Source of the DNA: Coriaria nepalensis
Taxonomy: Eukaryota > Streptophyta > Magnoliopsida > Cucurbitales > Coriariaceae
DNA: 64,000 bases
Assembly (NCBI GenBank): GCA_027186245.1
Contig: CP114481.1
Span: 52,708,569 to 52,772,568 of the forward strand
Direction of reading: 5' to 3'
The notes under the pieces are model-generated. The model did not search any database and was not told the origin of the DNA. It worked only from the letters and a program-made list of their open reading frames with translations. Position numbers and translations under genes: made by a program. Shown piece by piece: positions 1-12,441 of the stretch (position 1 is its first letter; each line of letters starts with the position of its first letter).

Positions 1-142
1 GCCTTCAAAAAAATATGTGCAAGCTATGCGCGAAAGTCGTGTTTGAAATGCAAAAAAAGTATACGCTCCAATGGCTTCCAAATGATTTATTGTCTTGAAA
101 AGACTCATCGACATGAATATAAGATAAAAGAAATGCATACTT
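1..142 (+). repeat. Subunit A (142 bp)
   Basis: This is the most diverged of the three subunits. It starts with an A-run after GCCTTC, has a second run of seven A (AATGCAAAAAAAGTA) in its middle, and holds the CpG-rich stretch TATGCGCGAAAGTCGTG. An A/T variant near its start (AAAAAAATATG versus AAAAAATTATG) creates or removes a minus-strand stop codon and explains why the repeat frame is 60 or 90 codons long. Confidence 0.9.
92..104. other. Dyad in subunit A
   Basis: GTCTT-GAA-AAGAC is a perfect 5-bp inverted repeat with a 3-base centre. It recurs in nearly every A subunit. B and C have weaker dyads at the equivalent place (CTTGAAAAG in B and ACTTTCAAAGAGT in C), which suggests the symmetry is ancestral to the 143-bp monomer. 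A function is not shown. Confidence 0.6.
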
Positions 143-284
143 GTCTTAAAAAGGTCATTAGCAAGTGATGCGGGAAAGTAGTGTTCGGAGTGCAAAATTA
201 GAATTCGTTCAAATTGCTTTCAAATGCATTAGTGACTTGAAAAGACTGGGTGACATGAATCTCAAATAAAACAAATGTGTACTT
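143..284 (+). repeat. Subunit B (142 bp)
   Basis: B starts GTCTTAAAAA and aligns with C through GTCATTAGCAAGT and through TAGAATTCGTTC…TTGCTTTCAAATGCATTAG. It carries one EcoRI motif in most units. Many diagnostic variants used to classify units sit here, including GAAGATCAAAA, CAAATATAG with GAATTT, GTATTGTTTG and TTAGAAGTGAAA. Confidence 0.9.
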
Positions 285-429
285 GCCATTAAATGATCAT
301 TAGCAAGTTATGTATGAAAGTCGGGTTCGGAGTGCGAAATAAGAATTCATTTTAATTGCTTTCAAATGAATTAGTTACTTTCAAAGAGTCAATGAGATGA
401 TGACTCCAAGATAAAACAAATTCATCCTT
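285..429 (+). repeat. Subunit C (145 bp)
   Basis: C starts GCCATTAAAT and carries the second EcoRI motif (AAGAATTCATTTT). It is 3 bp longer than A and B, which makes the trimer 429 bp. The unit ends with GATGACTCCAAGATAAAAC and TTCATCCTT before the next A subunit. Confidence 0.9.
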
Positions 430-630
430 GCCTTCAAAAAATTATGTGCAAGCTATGCGCGAAAGTCGTGTTTGAAATGCAAAAAAAGTATTCGCTCCAA
501 TGGCTTCCAAATGATTTATTGTCTTGAAAAGACTCATTGACATGAATATAAGATAGAACAAATGCATACTTGTCTTAAAAAGATCATTAGCAAGTGATGC
601 GGGAAAGTAGTGTTTGAAGTGCAAAATTAG

Positions 631-644
631 AATTCGTTCGAATT
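631..644. other. Dyad in subunit B
   Basis: AATTCG-TT-CGAATT has two perfect 6-bp inverted arms around a TT spacer. It overlaps the EcoRI motif and holds two CpG. It recurs in most units, but is broken in units reading GAATTTGTTCG, TTCGAAATGC or TTCAAATTGC. Confidence 0.65.
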
Positions 645-720
645 GCTTTCAAATGCATTAGTGACCTGGAAACACTGAGTGACATGAATCTCAAATAAAA
701 CAAATGGGTACTTGCCATTA

Positions 721-730
721 AATGATCATT
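721..730. other. Perfect 10-bp palindrome in subunit C
   Basis: AATGATCATT is a perfect palindrome containing a BclI motif (TGATCA). It recurs in almost every C subunit. Exceptions include units with AAATCATCATT (near 45,337 and 46,196) and AATGATTATT (near 50,918 and 51,347). A function is not shown. Confidence 0.65.
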
Positions 731-3700
731 AGCAAGTTATGTATGAAAGTCGGGTTTGGAGTGCGAAATAAGAATTCATTTTAATTGCTTTCAAATGAAT
801 TAGTTACTTTCAAAGAGTCATTGAGATGATGACTCCAAGATAAAACAAATTCATCCTTGCCTTCAAAAAATTATGTGCAAGCTATGCGCGAAAGTCGTGT
901 TTGAAATGCAAAAAAAGTATACGCTCCAATGGCTTCCAAATGATTTATTGTCTTGAAAAGACTCATCGACATGAATATAAGATAAAAGAAATGCATACTT
1001 TTCTTAAAAAGGTCATTAGCAAGTGATGCGGGAAAGTAGTGTTTGAAGTGCAAAATTAGAATTCGTTCGAAATGCTTTCAAATGCATTAGTGACTTGAAA
1101 AGACTGATTGACATGAATCTCAAATAAAACAATTGTGTACTTGCCATTAAATGATCATTAGCAAGTTATGTATGAAAGTCGGGTTCGGAGTGCGAAATAA
1201 GAATTCATTTTAATTGCTTTCAAATGAATTAGTTACTTTCAAAGAGTCATTGAGATGATGACTCCAAGATAAAACAAATTCATGCTTGCCTTCAAAAAAT
1301 TATGTGCAAGCTATGCGCGAAAGTCGTGTTTGAAATGCAAAAAAAGTATTCGCTCCAATGGCTTCCAAATGATTTATTGTCTTGAAAAGACTCATCGACA
1401 TGAATATAAGATGAAACAAATGCATACTTGTCTTAAAAAGATCATTAGCAAGTGATGCGGGAAAGTAGTGTTTGAAGTACAAAATTAGAATTCGTTCGAA
1501 TTGCTTTCAAATGCATTAGTGACCTGAAAACACTGAGTGACATGAATCTCAAATAAAACAAATGTGTACTTGCCATTAAATGATCATTAGCAAGTCATGT
1601 ATGAAAGTCGGGTTTGGAGTGCGAAATAAGAATTCATTTTAATTGCTTTCAAATGAATTAGTTACTTTCAAAGAGTCATTGAGATGATGACTCCTAGATA
1701 AAACAAATTCATCCTTGCCTTCAAAAAATTATGTGCAAGCTATGCGCGAAAGTCGTGTTTGAAATGCAAAAAAAGTACTCGCTCCAATGGCTTCCAAATG
1801 ATTTATTGTCTTGAAAAGACTCATCGACATGAATATAAGATAAAACAAATGCATATTTGTCTTAAAAAGATTATTAGCAAGTGATGCGGGAAAGTAGTGT
1901 TTGAAGTGCAAAATTGGAATTCGTTCGAATTGCTTTCAAATGCATTAGTGACCTGAAAAGACTGAGTGACATGAATCTCAAATAAAACAAATGTGTACTT
2001 GCCATTAAATGATCATTAGCAAGTCATGTATGAAAGTCGGGTTCGGAGTGCGAAATAAGAATTCATTTTAATTGCTTTCAAATGAATTAGTTACTTTCAA
2101 AGAGTCATTGAGATGATGACTCCAAGATAAAACAAATTCATCCTTGCCTTCAAAAAAATATGTGCAAGCTATGCGCGAAAGTCGTGTTTGAAATGCAAAA
2201 AAAGTATTCGCTCCAATGGCTTCCAAATGATTTATTGTCTTGAAAAGACTCATCGACATGAATATAAGATAAAACAAATGCATACTTTTCTTAAAAAGGT
2301 CATTAGCAAGTGATGCGGGAAAGTAGTGTTTGAAGTGCAAAATTAGAATTCGTTCGAAATGCTTTCAAATGCATTAGTGACTTGAAAAGACTGATTGACA
2401 TGAATCTCAAATAAAACAAATGTGTACTTGCCATTAAATGATCATTAGCAAGTTATGTATGAAAGTCGGGTTCGGAGTGCGAAATAAGAATTCATTTTAA
2501 TTGCCTTCAAATGAATTAGTTACTTTCAAAGAGTCATTGAGATGATGACTCCAAGATAAAACAAATTCATCCTTGCCTTCAAAAAATTATGTGCAAGCTA
2601 TGCGCGAAAGTCGTGTTTGGAATGCAAAAAAAGTATACGCTCCAATGGCTTCCAAATGATTTATTGTCTTGAAAAGACTCATCGACATGAATATAAGATA
2701 AAAGAAATGCATACTTGTCTTAAAAAGGTCATTGGCAAGTGATGCGGGAAAGTAGTGTTTGAAGTGCAAAATTAGAATTCGTTCGAATTGCTTTCAAATG
2801 CATTAGTGACCTGAAAAGACTGAGTGACATGAATCTCAAATAAAACAAATGTGTACTTGCCATTAAATGATCATTAGCAAGTTATGTATGAAAGTCGGGT
2901 TCGGAGTGCGAAATAAGAATTCATTTTAATTGCTTTTAAATGAATTAGTTACTTTCAAAGAGTCATTGAGATGATGACTCCAAGATAAAACAAATTCATC
3001 CTTGCCTTCAAAAAATTATGTGCAAGCTATGCGCGAAAGTTGTGTTTGGAATGCAAAAAAAGTATACGCTCCAATGGCTTCCAAATGATTTATTGTCTTG
3101 AAAAGACTCATCGACATGAATATAAGATAAAAGAAATGCATACTTGTCTTAAAAAGGTCATTGGCAAGTGATGCGGGAAAGTAGTGTTTGAAGTGCAAAA
3201 TTAGAATTCGTTCGAATTGCTTTCAAATGCATTAGTAACCTGAAAAGACTGAGTGACATGAATCTCAAATAAAACAAATGTGTACTTGCCATTAAATGAT
3301 CATTAGCAAGTTATGTACGAAAATTGGGTTCGGAGTGCGAAATAAGAATTCATTTTAATTGCTTTCAAATGAATTAGTTACTTTCAAAGAGTCATTGAGA
3401 TGATGACTCCAAGATAAAACAAATTCATCCTTGCCTTCAAAAAATTATGTGCAAGCTATGCGCGAAAGTCGTGTTTGGAATGCAAAAAAAGTATACGCTC
3501 CAATGGCTTCCAAATGATTTATTGTCTTGAAAAGACTCATCGACATGAATATATGATAAAAGAAATGCATACCTGTCTTAAAAAGGTCATTAGCAAGTGA
3601 TGCGGGAAAGTAGTGTTTGAAGTGCAAAATTAGAATTCGTTCGAATTGCTTTCAAATGCATTAGTGACTTGAAAAGACTGAGTGACATGAATCTCAAATA

Positions 3701-3861
3701 AAACAAATGGGTACTTGCTATTAAATGATCATTAGCAAGTTATGTATGAAAGTCGGGTTCGGAGTGCGAAATAAGAATTCATTTTAATTGCTTTCAAATG
3801 AATTAGTTACTTTCAAAGAGTCATTGAGATGATGACTCCAAGATAAAACAAATTCATCCTT

Positions 3862-5148
3862 GCCTTCAAAAAATTATGTGCAAGCTATGCGCGAAAGTCG
3901 TGTTTGAAATGCAAAAAAAGTATTCGCTCCAATGGCTTCCAAATGATTTATTGTCTTGAAAAGACTCATCGACATGAATATAAGATAAAACAAATGCATA
4001 CTTGTCCTAAAAAGATCATTAGCAAGTGATGCGGGAAAGTATTGTTTGAAGTGCAAAATTAGAATTCGTTCGAATTGCTTTCAAATGCATTAGTGACTTG
4101 AAAAGACTGAGTGACATGAATCTCAAATAAAACAAATGTGTACTTGCCATTAAATGATCATTAGCAAGTTATGTATGAAAGTCGGGTTCGGAGTGCGAAA
4201 TAAGAATTCATTTTAATTGCTTTCAAATGAATTAGTTACTTTCAAAGAGTCATTGAGATGATGACTCCAAGATAAAACAAATTCATCCTTCCCTTCAAAA
4301 ACTCATATGCAATCTATGCGCGAAAGTCGTGTTTGAAATGCGAAAATAGTATGCGCTCCAATGGCTTCCAAATGATTTATTGTCTTGAAAAGACTCATCG
4401 ACATGAATATAAGATAAAACAAATGCATACTTGTCTTAAAAAGATCATTAGCAAGTGATGCGGGAAAGTAGTGTTTGAAGTGCAAATATAGAATTTGTTC
4501 GAATTGCTTTCAAATGCATTAGTGACCTTAAAAGACAGAGTGACATGAATCTCAAATAAAACAAATGTGTACATGCCATTAAATGATCATTAGCAAGTTA
4601 TGTATGAAAGTCGGGTTCGAAGTGCGAAATAAGAATTCATTTTAATTGCTTTCAAATGAATTAGGTACTTTCAAAGAGTCACTGAGATAATGATTCCAAG
4701 ATAAAACAAATTCATGCTTGCCTTCAAAAAATTATGCGCAAGCTATGCGCGAAAGTCGTGTTTGAAATGCAAAAAAAGTATACGCTCCAATGGCTTCCAA
4801 ATGATTTATTGTCCTGAAAAGACTCATCGAAATGAATATAAGATAAAACAAATGCATATTTGTCTTAAAAATATCATTAGCAAGTGATGCGGGAAAGTAG
4901 TGTTTGAAGTGCAAAATTAGAATTCGTTCGAATTGCTTTCAAATGCATTAGCGACTTGAAAAGACTGAGTGACATGAATTTCAAATAAAACAAATGTGTA
5001 CTTGCCATTAAATGATCATTAGCAAGTCATGTATGAAAGTCAGGTTCGGAGTGCGAAATAAGAATTCATTTTAGTTGCTTTCAATTGAATTAGTTACTTT
5101 CAAAGAGTCATTGAGATGATGACTCCAAGATAAAACAAATTCATCCTT
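3862..5148 (+). repeat. Leftmost copy of a 3-unit HOR motif
   Basis: Three units in fixed order: one with GTATTGTTTG, one with ACTCATATGCAATC and GAATTT, and one with TATGCGCAAGC, GTCCTGAAAAG and CGAAATGAA. The same order returns at 23596, 24883, 36037 and 37324. This copy has more differences from the others than they have among themselves, so it looks older. Confidence 0.75.
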
Positions 5149-6435
5149 GCCTTCAAAAAAATATGTGCAAGCTATGCGCGAAAGTCGTGTTTGAAATGCA
5201 AAAAAAGTATTCGCTCCAATGGCTTCCAAATGATTTATTGACTTGAAAAGACTCATCGACATGAATATAAGATAAAACAAATGCATACTTGTCTTAAAAA
5301 GATCATTAGCAAGTGATGCGGGAAAGTAGTGTTTGAAGTGCAAAATTAGAATTCGTTCGAATTGCTTTCAAATGCATTAGTGACCTGAAAACCCTGAGTG
5401 ACATGAATCTCAAATAAAACAAATGTGTACTTGCCATTAAATGATCATTAGCAAGTCATGTATGAAAGTCAGGTTCGGAGTGCGAAATAAGAATTCATTT
5501 TAATTGCTTTCAAATGAATTAGTTACTTTCAAAGAGTCAGTGAGATGATGACTCCAAGATAAAACAAATTCATCCTTGCCTTCAAAAAAATATGTGCAAG
5601 CTATGCGCGAAAGTCGTGTTTGAAATGCAAAAAAAGTATTCCCTCCAATGGCTTCCAAATGATTTATTGTCTTGAAAAGACTCATCGACATGAATATAAG
5701 ATAAAACAAATGCATATTTGTCTTAAAAAGATCATTAGCAAGTGATGCGGGAAAGTAGTGTTTGAAGTGCAAAATTAGAATTCGTTCGAATTGCTTTCAA
5801 ATGCATTAGTGACTTGAAAAGACTGACTGACATGAATCTCAAATAAAACAAATGTGTACATGCCATTAAATGATCATTAGCACGTTATGTATGAAAGTCG
5901 GGTTCGAAGTGCGAAATAAGAATTCATTTTAATTGCTTTCAAATGAATTAGGTACTTTCAAAGAGTCACTGAGATAATGATTCCAAGATAAAACAAATTC
6001 ATGCTTGCCTTCAAAAAATTATGTGCAAGCTATGCGCGAAAGTCGTGTTTGAAATGCGAAAATAGTATGCGCTCCAATGGCTTCCAAATGATTTATTGTC
6101 TTGAAAAGACTCATCGACATGAATATAAGATAAAACAAATGCATACTTATCTTAAAAAGATCATTAGCAAGTGACGCAGGAAAGTAGTGTTTGAAGTGCA
6201 AATATAGAATTTGTTCGAATTGCTTTCAAATGCATTAGTGACTTGAAAAGACTGAGTGACATGAATCTCAAATAAAACAAATGTGTACTTGCCATTAAAT
6301 GATCATTAGCAAGTTATGTACGAAAATTGGGTTCGGAGTGCGAAATAAGAATTCATTTTAATTGCTTTCAAATGAATTAGTTACTTTCAAAGAGTCATTG
6401 AGATGATGACTCCAAGATAAAACAAATTCATCCTT
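4720..6435 (+). repeat. 4-unit block, first copy
   Basis: It shares rare variants in the same order with 7294-9009, 2,574 bp (6 units) downstream: CATTAGCGACTTG, TTTTAGTTGC, GAAAACCCTGAG, TATTCCCTCC and AGCACGTTATG. The copies differ at scattered positions (for example GCGCAAGC versus GTGCAAGC at the start), so the duplication is not very recent. Confidence 0.8.
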
Positions 6436-7293
6436 GCCTTCAAAAAATTATGCGCAAGCTATGCGCGAAAGTCGTGTTTGGAATGCAAAAAAAGTATACG
6501 CTCCAATGGCTTCCAAATGATTTATTGTCTTGAAAAGACTCATCGACATGAATATATGATAAAAGAAATGCATACCTGTCTTAAAAAGGTCATTAGCAAG
6601 TGATGCGGGAAAGTAGTGTTTGAAGTGCAAAATTAGAATTCGTTCGAATTGCTTTCAAATGCATTAGTGACTTGAAAAGACTGAGTGACATGAATCTCAA
6701 ATAAAACAAATGGGTACTTGCCATTAAATGATCATTAGCAAGTTATGTATGAAAGTCGGGTTCGGAGTGCGAAATAAGAATTCATTTTAATTGCTTTCAA
6801 ATGAATTAGTTATTTTCAAAGAGTCATTGAGATGATGACTCCAAGATAAAACAAATTCATCCTTGCCTTCAAAAAATTATGTGCAAGCTATGCGCGAAAG
6901 TCGTGTTTGAAATGCAAAAAAAGTATTCGCTCCAATGGCTTCCAAATGATTTATTGTCTTGAAAAGACTCATCGACATGAATATAAGATAAAACAAATGC
7001 ATACTTGTCTTAAAAAGATCATTAGCAAGTGATGCGGGAAAGTAGTGTTTGAAGTGCAAAATTAGAATTCGTTCGAATTGCTTTCAAATGCATTAGTGAC
7101 TTGAAAAGACTGACTGACAAGAATCTCAAATAACACAAATGTGTACATGCCATTAAATGATCATTAGCAAGTTATGTATGAAAGTCGGGTTCGGAGTGCG
7201 AAATAAGAATTCATTTTAATTGCTTTCAAATGAATTAGTTACTTTCAAAGAGTCATTGAGATGATGACTCCAAGATAAAACAAATTCATGCTT
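6436..7293 (+). repeat. Two units between the displaced 4-unit copies
   Basis: Unit 6436 belongs to the ATATGATAAAAG class and starts with TATGCGCAAGC. Unit 6865 is an ordinary type with GACTGACTGACAAGAATC and TAACACAAATG as private variants. Nothing other than repeat is present. Confidence 0.8.
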
Positions 7294-9009
7294 GCCTTCA
7301 AAAAATTATGTGCAAGCTATGCGCGAAAGTCGTGTTTGAAATGCAAAAAAAGTATACGCTCCAATGGCTTCCAAATGATTTATTGTCTTGAAAAGACTCA
7401 TCGAAATGAATATAAGATAAAACAAATGCATATTTGTCTTAAAAATATCATTAGCAAGTGATGCGGGAAAGTAGTGTTTGAAGTGCAAAATTAGAATTCG
7501 TTCGAATTGCTTTCAAATTCATTAGCGACTTGAAAAGACTGAGTGACATGAATTTCAAATAAAACAAATGTGTACTTGCCATTAAATGATCATTAGCAAG
7601 TCATGTATGAAAGTCAGGTTCGGAGTGCGAAATAAGAATTCATTTTAGTTGCTTTCAAATGAATTAGTTACTTTGAAAGAGTCATTGAGATGATGACTCC
7701 AAGATAAAACAAATTCATCCTTGCCTTCAAAAAATTATGTGCAAGCTATGCGCGAAAGTCGTGTTTGAAATGCAAAAAAAGTATTCGCTCCAATGGCTTC
7801 CAAATGATTTATTGTCTTGAAAAGACTCATCGACATGAATATAAGATAAAACAAATGCATACTTGTCTTAAAAAGATCATTAGCAAGTGATGCGGGAAAG
7901 TAGTGTTTGAAGTGCAAAATTAGAATTCGTTCGAATTGCTTTCAAATGCATTAGTGACCTGAAAACCCTGAGTGACATGAATCTCAAATAAAACAAATGT
8001 GTACTTGCCATTAAATGATCATTAGCAAGTCATGTATGAAAGTCAGGTTCGGAGTGCGAAATAAGAATTCATTTTAATTGCTTTCAAATGAATTAGTTAC
8101 TTTCAAAGAGTCATTGAGATGATGACTCCAAGATAAAACAAATTCATCCTTGCCTTCAAAAAAATATGTGCAAGCTATGCGCGAAAGTCGTGTTTGAAAT
8201 GCAAAAAAAGTATTCCCTCCAATGGCTTCCAAATGATTTATTGTCTTGAAAAGACTCATCGACATGAATATAAGATAAAACAAATGCATATTTGTCTTAA
8301 AAAGATCATTAGCAAGTGATGCGGGAAAGTAGTGTTTGAAGTGCAAAATTAGAATTCGTTCGAATTGCTTTCAAATGCATTAGTGACTTGAAAAGACTGA
8401 CTGACATGAATCTCAAATAAAACAAATGTGTACATGCCATTAAATGATCATTAGCACGTTATGTATGAAAGTCGGGTTCGAAGTGCGAAATAAGAATTCA
8501 TTTTAATTGCTTTCAAATGAATTAGGTACTTTCAAAGAGTCACTGAGATAATGATTCCAAGATAAAACAAATTCATGCTTGCCTTCAAAAAATTATGTGC
8601 AAGCTATGCGCGAAAGTCGTGTTTGAAATGCGAAAATAGTATGCGCTCCAATGGCTTCCAAATGATTTATTGTCTTGAAAAGACTCATCGACATGAATAT
8701 AAGATAAAACAAATGCATACTTATCTTAAAAAGATCATTAGCAAGTGACGCGGGAAAGTAGTGTTTGAAGTGCAAATATAGAATTCGTTCGAATTGCTTT
8801 CAAATGCATTAGTGACTTGAAAAGACTGAGTGACATGAATCTCAAATAAAACAAATGGGTACTTGCCATTAAATGATCATTAGCAAGTTATGAATGAAAG
8901 TCGGGTTCGGAGTGCGAAATAAGAATTCATTTTAATTGCTTTCAAATGAATTAGTTACTTTCAAAGAGTCATTGAGATGATGACTCCAAGATAAAACAAA
9001 TTCATCCTT
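7294..9009 (+). repeat. 4-unit block, second copy
   Basis: Displaced copy of 4720-6435, identified by the same ordered rare variants. Its last two units (8152-9009) are also the start of the 1,287-bp tandem duplication that follows, so two duplication events overlap here. Confidence 0.8.
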
Positions 9010-10725
9010 GCCTTCAAAAAATTATGTGCAAGCTATGCGCGAAAGTCGTGTTTGAAATGCAAAAAAAGTATTCGCTCCAATGGCTTCCAAATGATTTATT
9101 GTCTTGAAAAGCCTCATCGACATGAATATAAGATAAAACAAATGCATACTTGTCTTAAAAAGATCATTAGCAAGTGATGCGGGAAAGTAGTGTTTGAAGA
9201 TCAAAATTAGAATTCGTTCGAATTGCTTCCAAATGCATTAGTGACTTGAAAAGACTGCGTGACATGAATCTCAAATAAAACAAATGTGTACTTGCCATTA
9301 AATGATCATTAGCAAGTTATGTACGAAAATCGGGTTCGGAGTGCGAAATAAGAATTCATTTTAATTGCTTTCAAATGAATTAGTTACTTTCAAAGAGTCA
9401 TTGAGATGATGACTCCAAGATAAAACAAATTCATCCTTGCCTTCAAAAAAATATGTGCAAGCTATGCGCGAAAGTCGTGTTTGAAATGCAAAAAAAGTAT
9501 TCCCTCCAATGGCTTCCAAATGATTTATTGTCTTGAAAAGACTCATCGACATGAATATAAGATAAAACAAATGCATATTTGTCTTAAAAAGATCATTAGC
9601 AAGTGATGCGGGAAAGTAGTGTTTGAAGTGCAAAATTAGAATTCGTTCGAATTGCTTTCAAATGCATTAGTGACTTGAAAAGACTGACTGACATGAATCT
9701 CAAATAAAACAAATGTGTACATGCCATTAAATGATCATTAGCACGTTATGTATGAAAGTCGGGTTCGAAGTGCGAAATAAGAATTCATTTTAATTGCTTT
9801 CAAATGAATTAGGTACTTTCAAAGAGTCACTGAGATAATGATTCCAAGATAAAACAAATTCATGCTTGCCTTCAAAAAATTATGTGCAAGCTATGCGCGA
9901 AAGTCGTGTTTGAAATGCGAAAATAGTATGCGCTCCAATGGCTTCCAAATGATTTATTGTCTTGAAAAGACTCATCGACATGAATATAAGATAAAACAAA
10001 TGCATACTTATCTTAAAAAGATCATTAGCAAGTGACGCGGGAAAGTAGTGTTTGAAGTGCAAATATAGAATTCGTTCGAATTGCTTTCAAATGCATTAGT
10101 GACTTGAAAAGACTGAGTGACATGAATCTCAAATAAAACAAATGGGTACTTGCCATTAAATGATCATTAGCAAGTTATGAATGAAAGTCGGGTTCGGAGT
10201 GCGAAATAAGAATTCATTTTAATTGCTTTCAAATGAATTAGTTACTTTCAAAGAGTCATTGAGATGATGACTCCAAGATAAAACAAATTCATCCTTGCCT
10301 TCAAAAAATTATGTGCAAGCTATGCGCGAAAGTCGTGTTTGAAATGCAAAAAAAGTATTCGCTCCAATGGCTTCCAAATGATTTATTGTCTTGAAAAGCC
10401 TCATCGACATGAATATAAGATAAAACAAATGCATACTTGTCTTAAAAAGATCATTAGCAAGTGATGCGGGAAAGTAGTGTTTGAAGATCAAAATTAGAAT
10501 TCGTTCGAATTGCTTCCAAATGCATTAGTGACTTGAAAAGACTGCGTGACATGAATCTCAAATAAAACAAATGTGTACTTGCCATTAAATGATCATTAGC
10601 AAGTTATGTACGAAAATCGGGTTCGGAGTGCGAAATAAGAATTCATTTTAATTGCTTTCAAATGAATTAGTTACTTTCAAAGAGTCATTGAGATGATGAC
10701 TCCAAGATAAAACAAATTCATCCTT
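8152..10725 (+). repeat. 1,287-bp (3-unit) HOR, two tandem copies
   Basis: Copies 8152-9438 and 9439-10725 share TATTCCCTCC, AGCACGTTATG, GATAATGATTCC, GTGACGCGGG, TTATGAATGAAAG, AAGCCTCATCG and GAAGATCAAAA in the same order and spacing. I saw almost no differences between them, which suggests a recent tandem duplication. Confidence 0.85.
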
Positions 10726-12441
10726 GCCTTCAAAAAATTATGTGCAAGCTATGCGCGAAAGTCGTGTTTGAAATGCGAAAATAGTATGCGCTCCAATGGC
10801 TTCCAAATGATTTATTGTCTTGAAAAGACTCATCGACATGAATATAAGATAAAACAAATGCATACTTATCTTAAAAAGATCATTAGCAAGTGATGCGGGA
10901 AAGTAGTGTTTGAAGTGCAAAATTAGAATTCGTTCGAATTGCTTTCAAATGCATTAGTAACCTTAAAAGACAGAGTGACATGAATCTCAAATAAAACAAA
11001 TGTGTACTTGCCATTAAATGATCATTAGCAAGTCATGTATGAAAGTCGGGTTCGGAGTGCGAAATAAGAATTCATTTTAATTGCTTTCAAATGAATTAGT
11101 TACTTTCAAAGAGTCATTGAGATGATGACTCCAAGATAAAACAAATTCATCCTTGCCTTCAAAAACTCATATGCAATCTATGCGCGAAAGTCGTGTTTGA
11201 AATGCGAAAATAGTATGCGCTCCAATGGCTTCCAAATGATTTATTGTCTTGAAAAGACTCATCGACATGAATATAAGATAAAACAAATGCATACTTATCT
11301 TAAAAAGATCATTAGCAAGTGACGCGGGAAAGTAGTGTTTGAAGTGCAAATATAGAATTTGTTCGAATTGCTTTCAAATGCATTAGTGACCTTAAAAGAC
11401 TGAGTGACATGAATCTCAAATAAAACAAATGTGTACATGCCATTAAATGATCATTAGCAAGTTATGTATGAAAGTCGAGTTCGGAGTGCGAAATAAGAAT
11501 TCATTTTAATTGCTTTCAAAGGAATTAGTTACTTTCAAAGAGTCATTGAGATGATGACTCCAAGATAAAACAAATTCATCCTTGCCTTCAAAAAATTATG
11601 TGCAAGCTATGCGCGAAAGTCGTGTTTGAAATGCAAAAAAAGTATTCGCTCCAATGGCTTCCAAATGATTTATTGTCTTGAAAAGCCTCATCGACATGAA
11701 TATAAGGTAAAACAAATGCATATTTGTCTTAAAAATATCATTAGCAAGTGATGCGGGAAAGTAGTGTTTGAAGATCAAAATTAGAATTCGTTCGAATTGC
11801 TTCCAAATGCATTAGTGACTTGAAAAGACTGCGTGACATGAATTTCAAATAAAACAAATGTGTACTTGCCATTAAATGATCATTAGCAAGTTATGTACGA
11901 AAATCGGGTTCGGAGTGCGAAATAAGAATTCATTTTAATTGCTTTCAAATGAATTAGTTACTTTCAAAGAGTCATTGAGATGATGACTCCAAGATAAAAC
12001 AAATTCATCCTTGCCTTCAAAAAATTATGTGCAAGCTATGCGCGAAAGTCGTGTTTGGAATGCAAAAAAAGTATACGCTACAATGGCTTCCAAATGATTT
12101 ATTGTCTTGAAAAGACTCATCGACATGAATATATGATAAAAGAAATGCATACCTGTCTTAAAAAGGTCATTAGCAAGTGATGCGGGAAAGTAGTGTTTGA
12201 AGTGCAAAATTAGAATTCGTTCGAATTGCTTTCAAATGCATTAGTGACTTGAAAAGACTGAGTGACATGAATCTCAAATAAAACAAATGGGTACTTGCCA
12301 TTAAATGATCATTAGCAAGTTATGTATGAAAGTCGGGTTCGGAGTGCGAAATAAGAATTCATTTTAATTGCTTTCAAATGAATTAGTTACTTTCAAAGAG
12401 TCATTGAGATGATGACTCCAAGATAAAACAAATTCATCCTC
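10297..12441 (+). repeat. Five units collinear with the 3,003-bp HOR
   Basis: The unit order here matches 18448-20592, 8,151 bp downstream: GAAGATC class, CTTATCTT class, ACTCATATG class, GAAGATC class with ATAAGGTAAAAC, then ATATGATAAAAG class with CGCTACAATGG. Collinearity stops at about 12,442, where a different set of units begins. Its first unit overlaps the end of the preceding 3-unit HOR. Confidence 0.8.

Larger units (their letters stand above)
1..429 (+). repeat. First complete 429-bp unit (reference unit)
   Basis: This unit sets the coordinates used here: subunit A 1-142, B 143-284 and C 285-429. The three align along their length, sharing blocks such as GCAAG-TATG-GAAAGT, TGCTTTCAAATG-ATTAG, ACATGAAT and AAAACAAAT. 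Two EcoRI motifs (GAATTC) lie at 201-206 and 343-348. The unit is slightly atypical: subunit B reads TTCGGAG at 184-190, where nearly all other units read TTTGAAG. Confidence 0.95.
1..3861 (+). repeat. Left mixed block (units 0-8)
   Basis: Nine units without clear tandem HOR order. Units at 2575 and 3004 are near-identical neighbours, sharing TTTGGAATGC and GTCATTGGCAAG. Block 2146-3432 shares rare variants with 38182-39468, 36,036 bp away: TTGCCTTCAAATG near 2502 and 38540, and GCTTTTAAATG near 2932 and 38968. Unit 3433-3861 is the first of the ATATGATAAAAG class. Confidence 0.8.

Noticed and set aside
631..647. CENP-B box
   Set aside because: ATTCGTTCGAATTGC shares only TTCGTT with the mammalian box and lacks its conserved second half.
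4612..4626. tRNA-like B box (GGGTTCGAAGTGCG) suggesting a tRNA-derived SINE or Pol III promoter
   Set aside because: Only some units have GGTTCGAAG, the expected C at the end of the box is missing, and no matching A box or cloverleaf is seen upstream.
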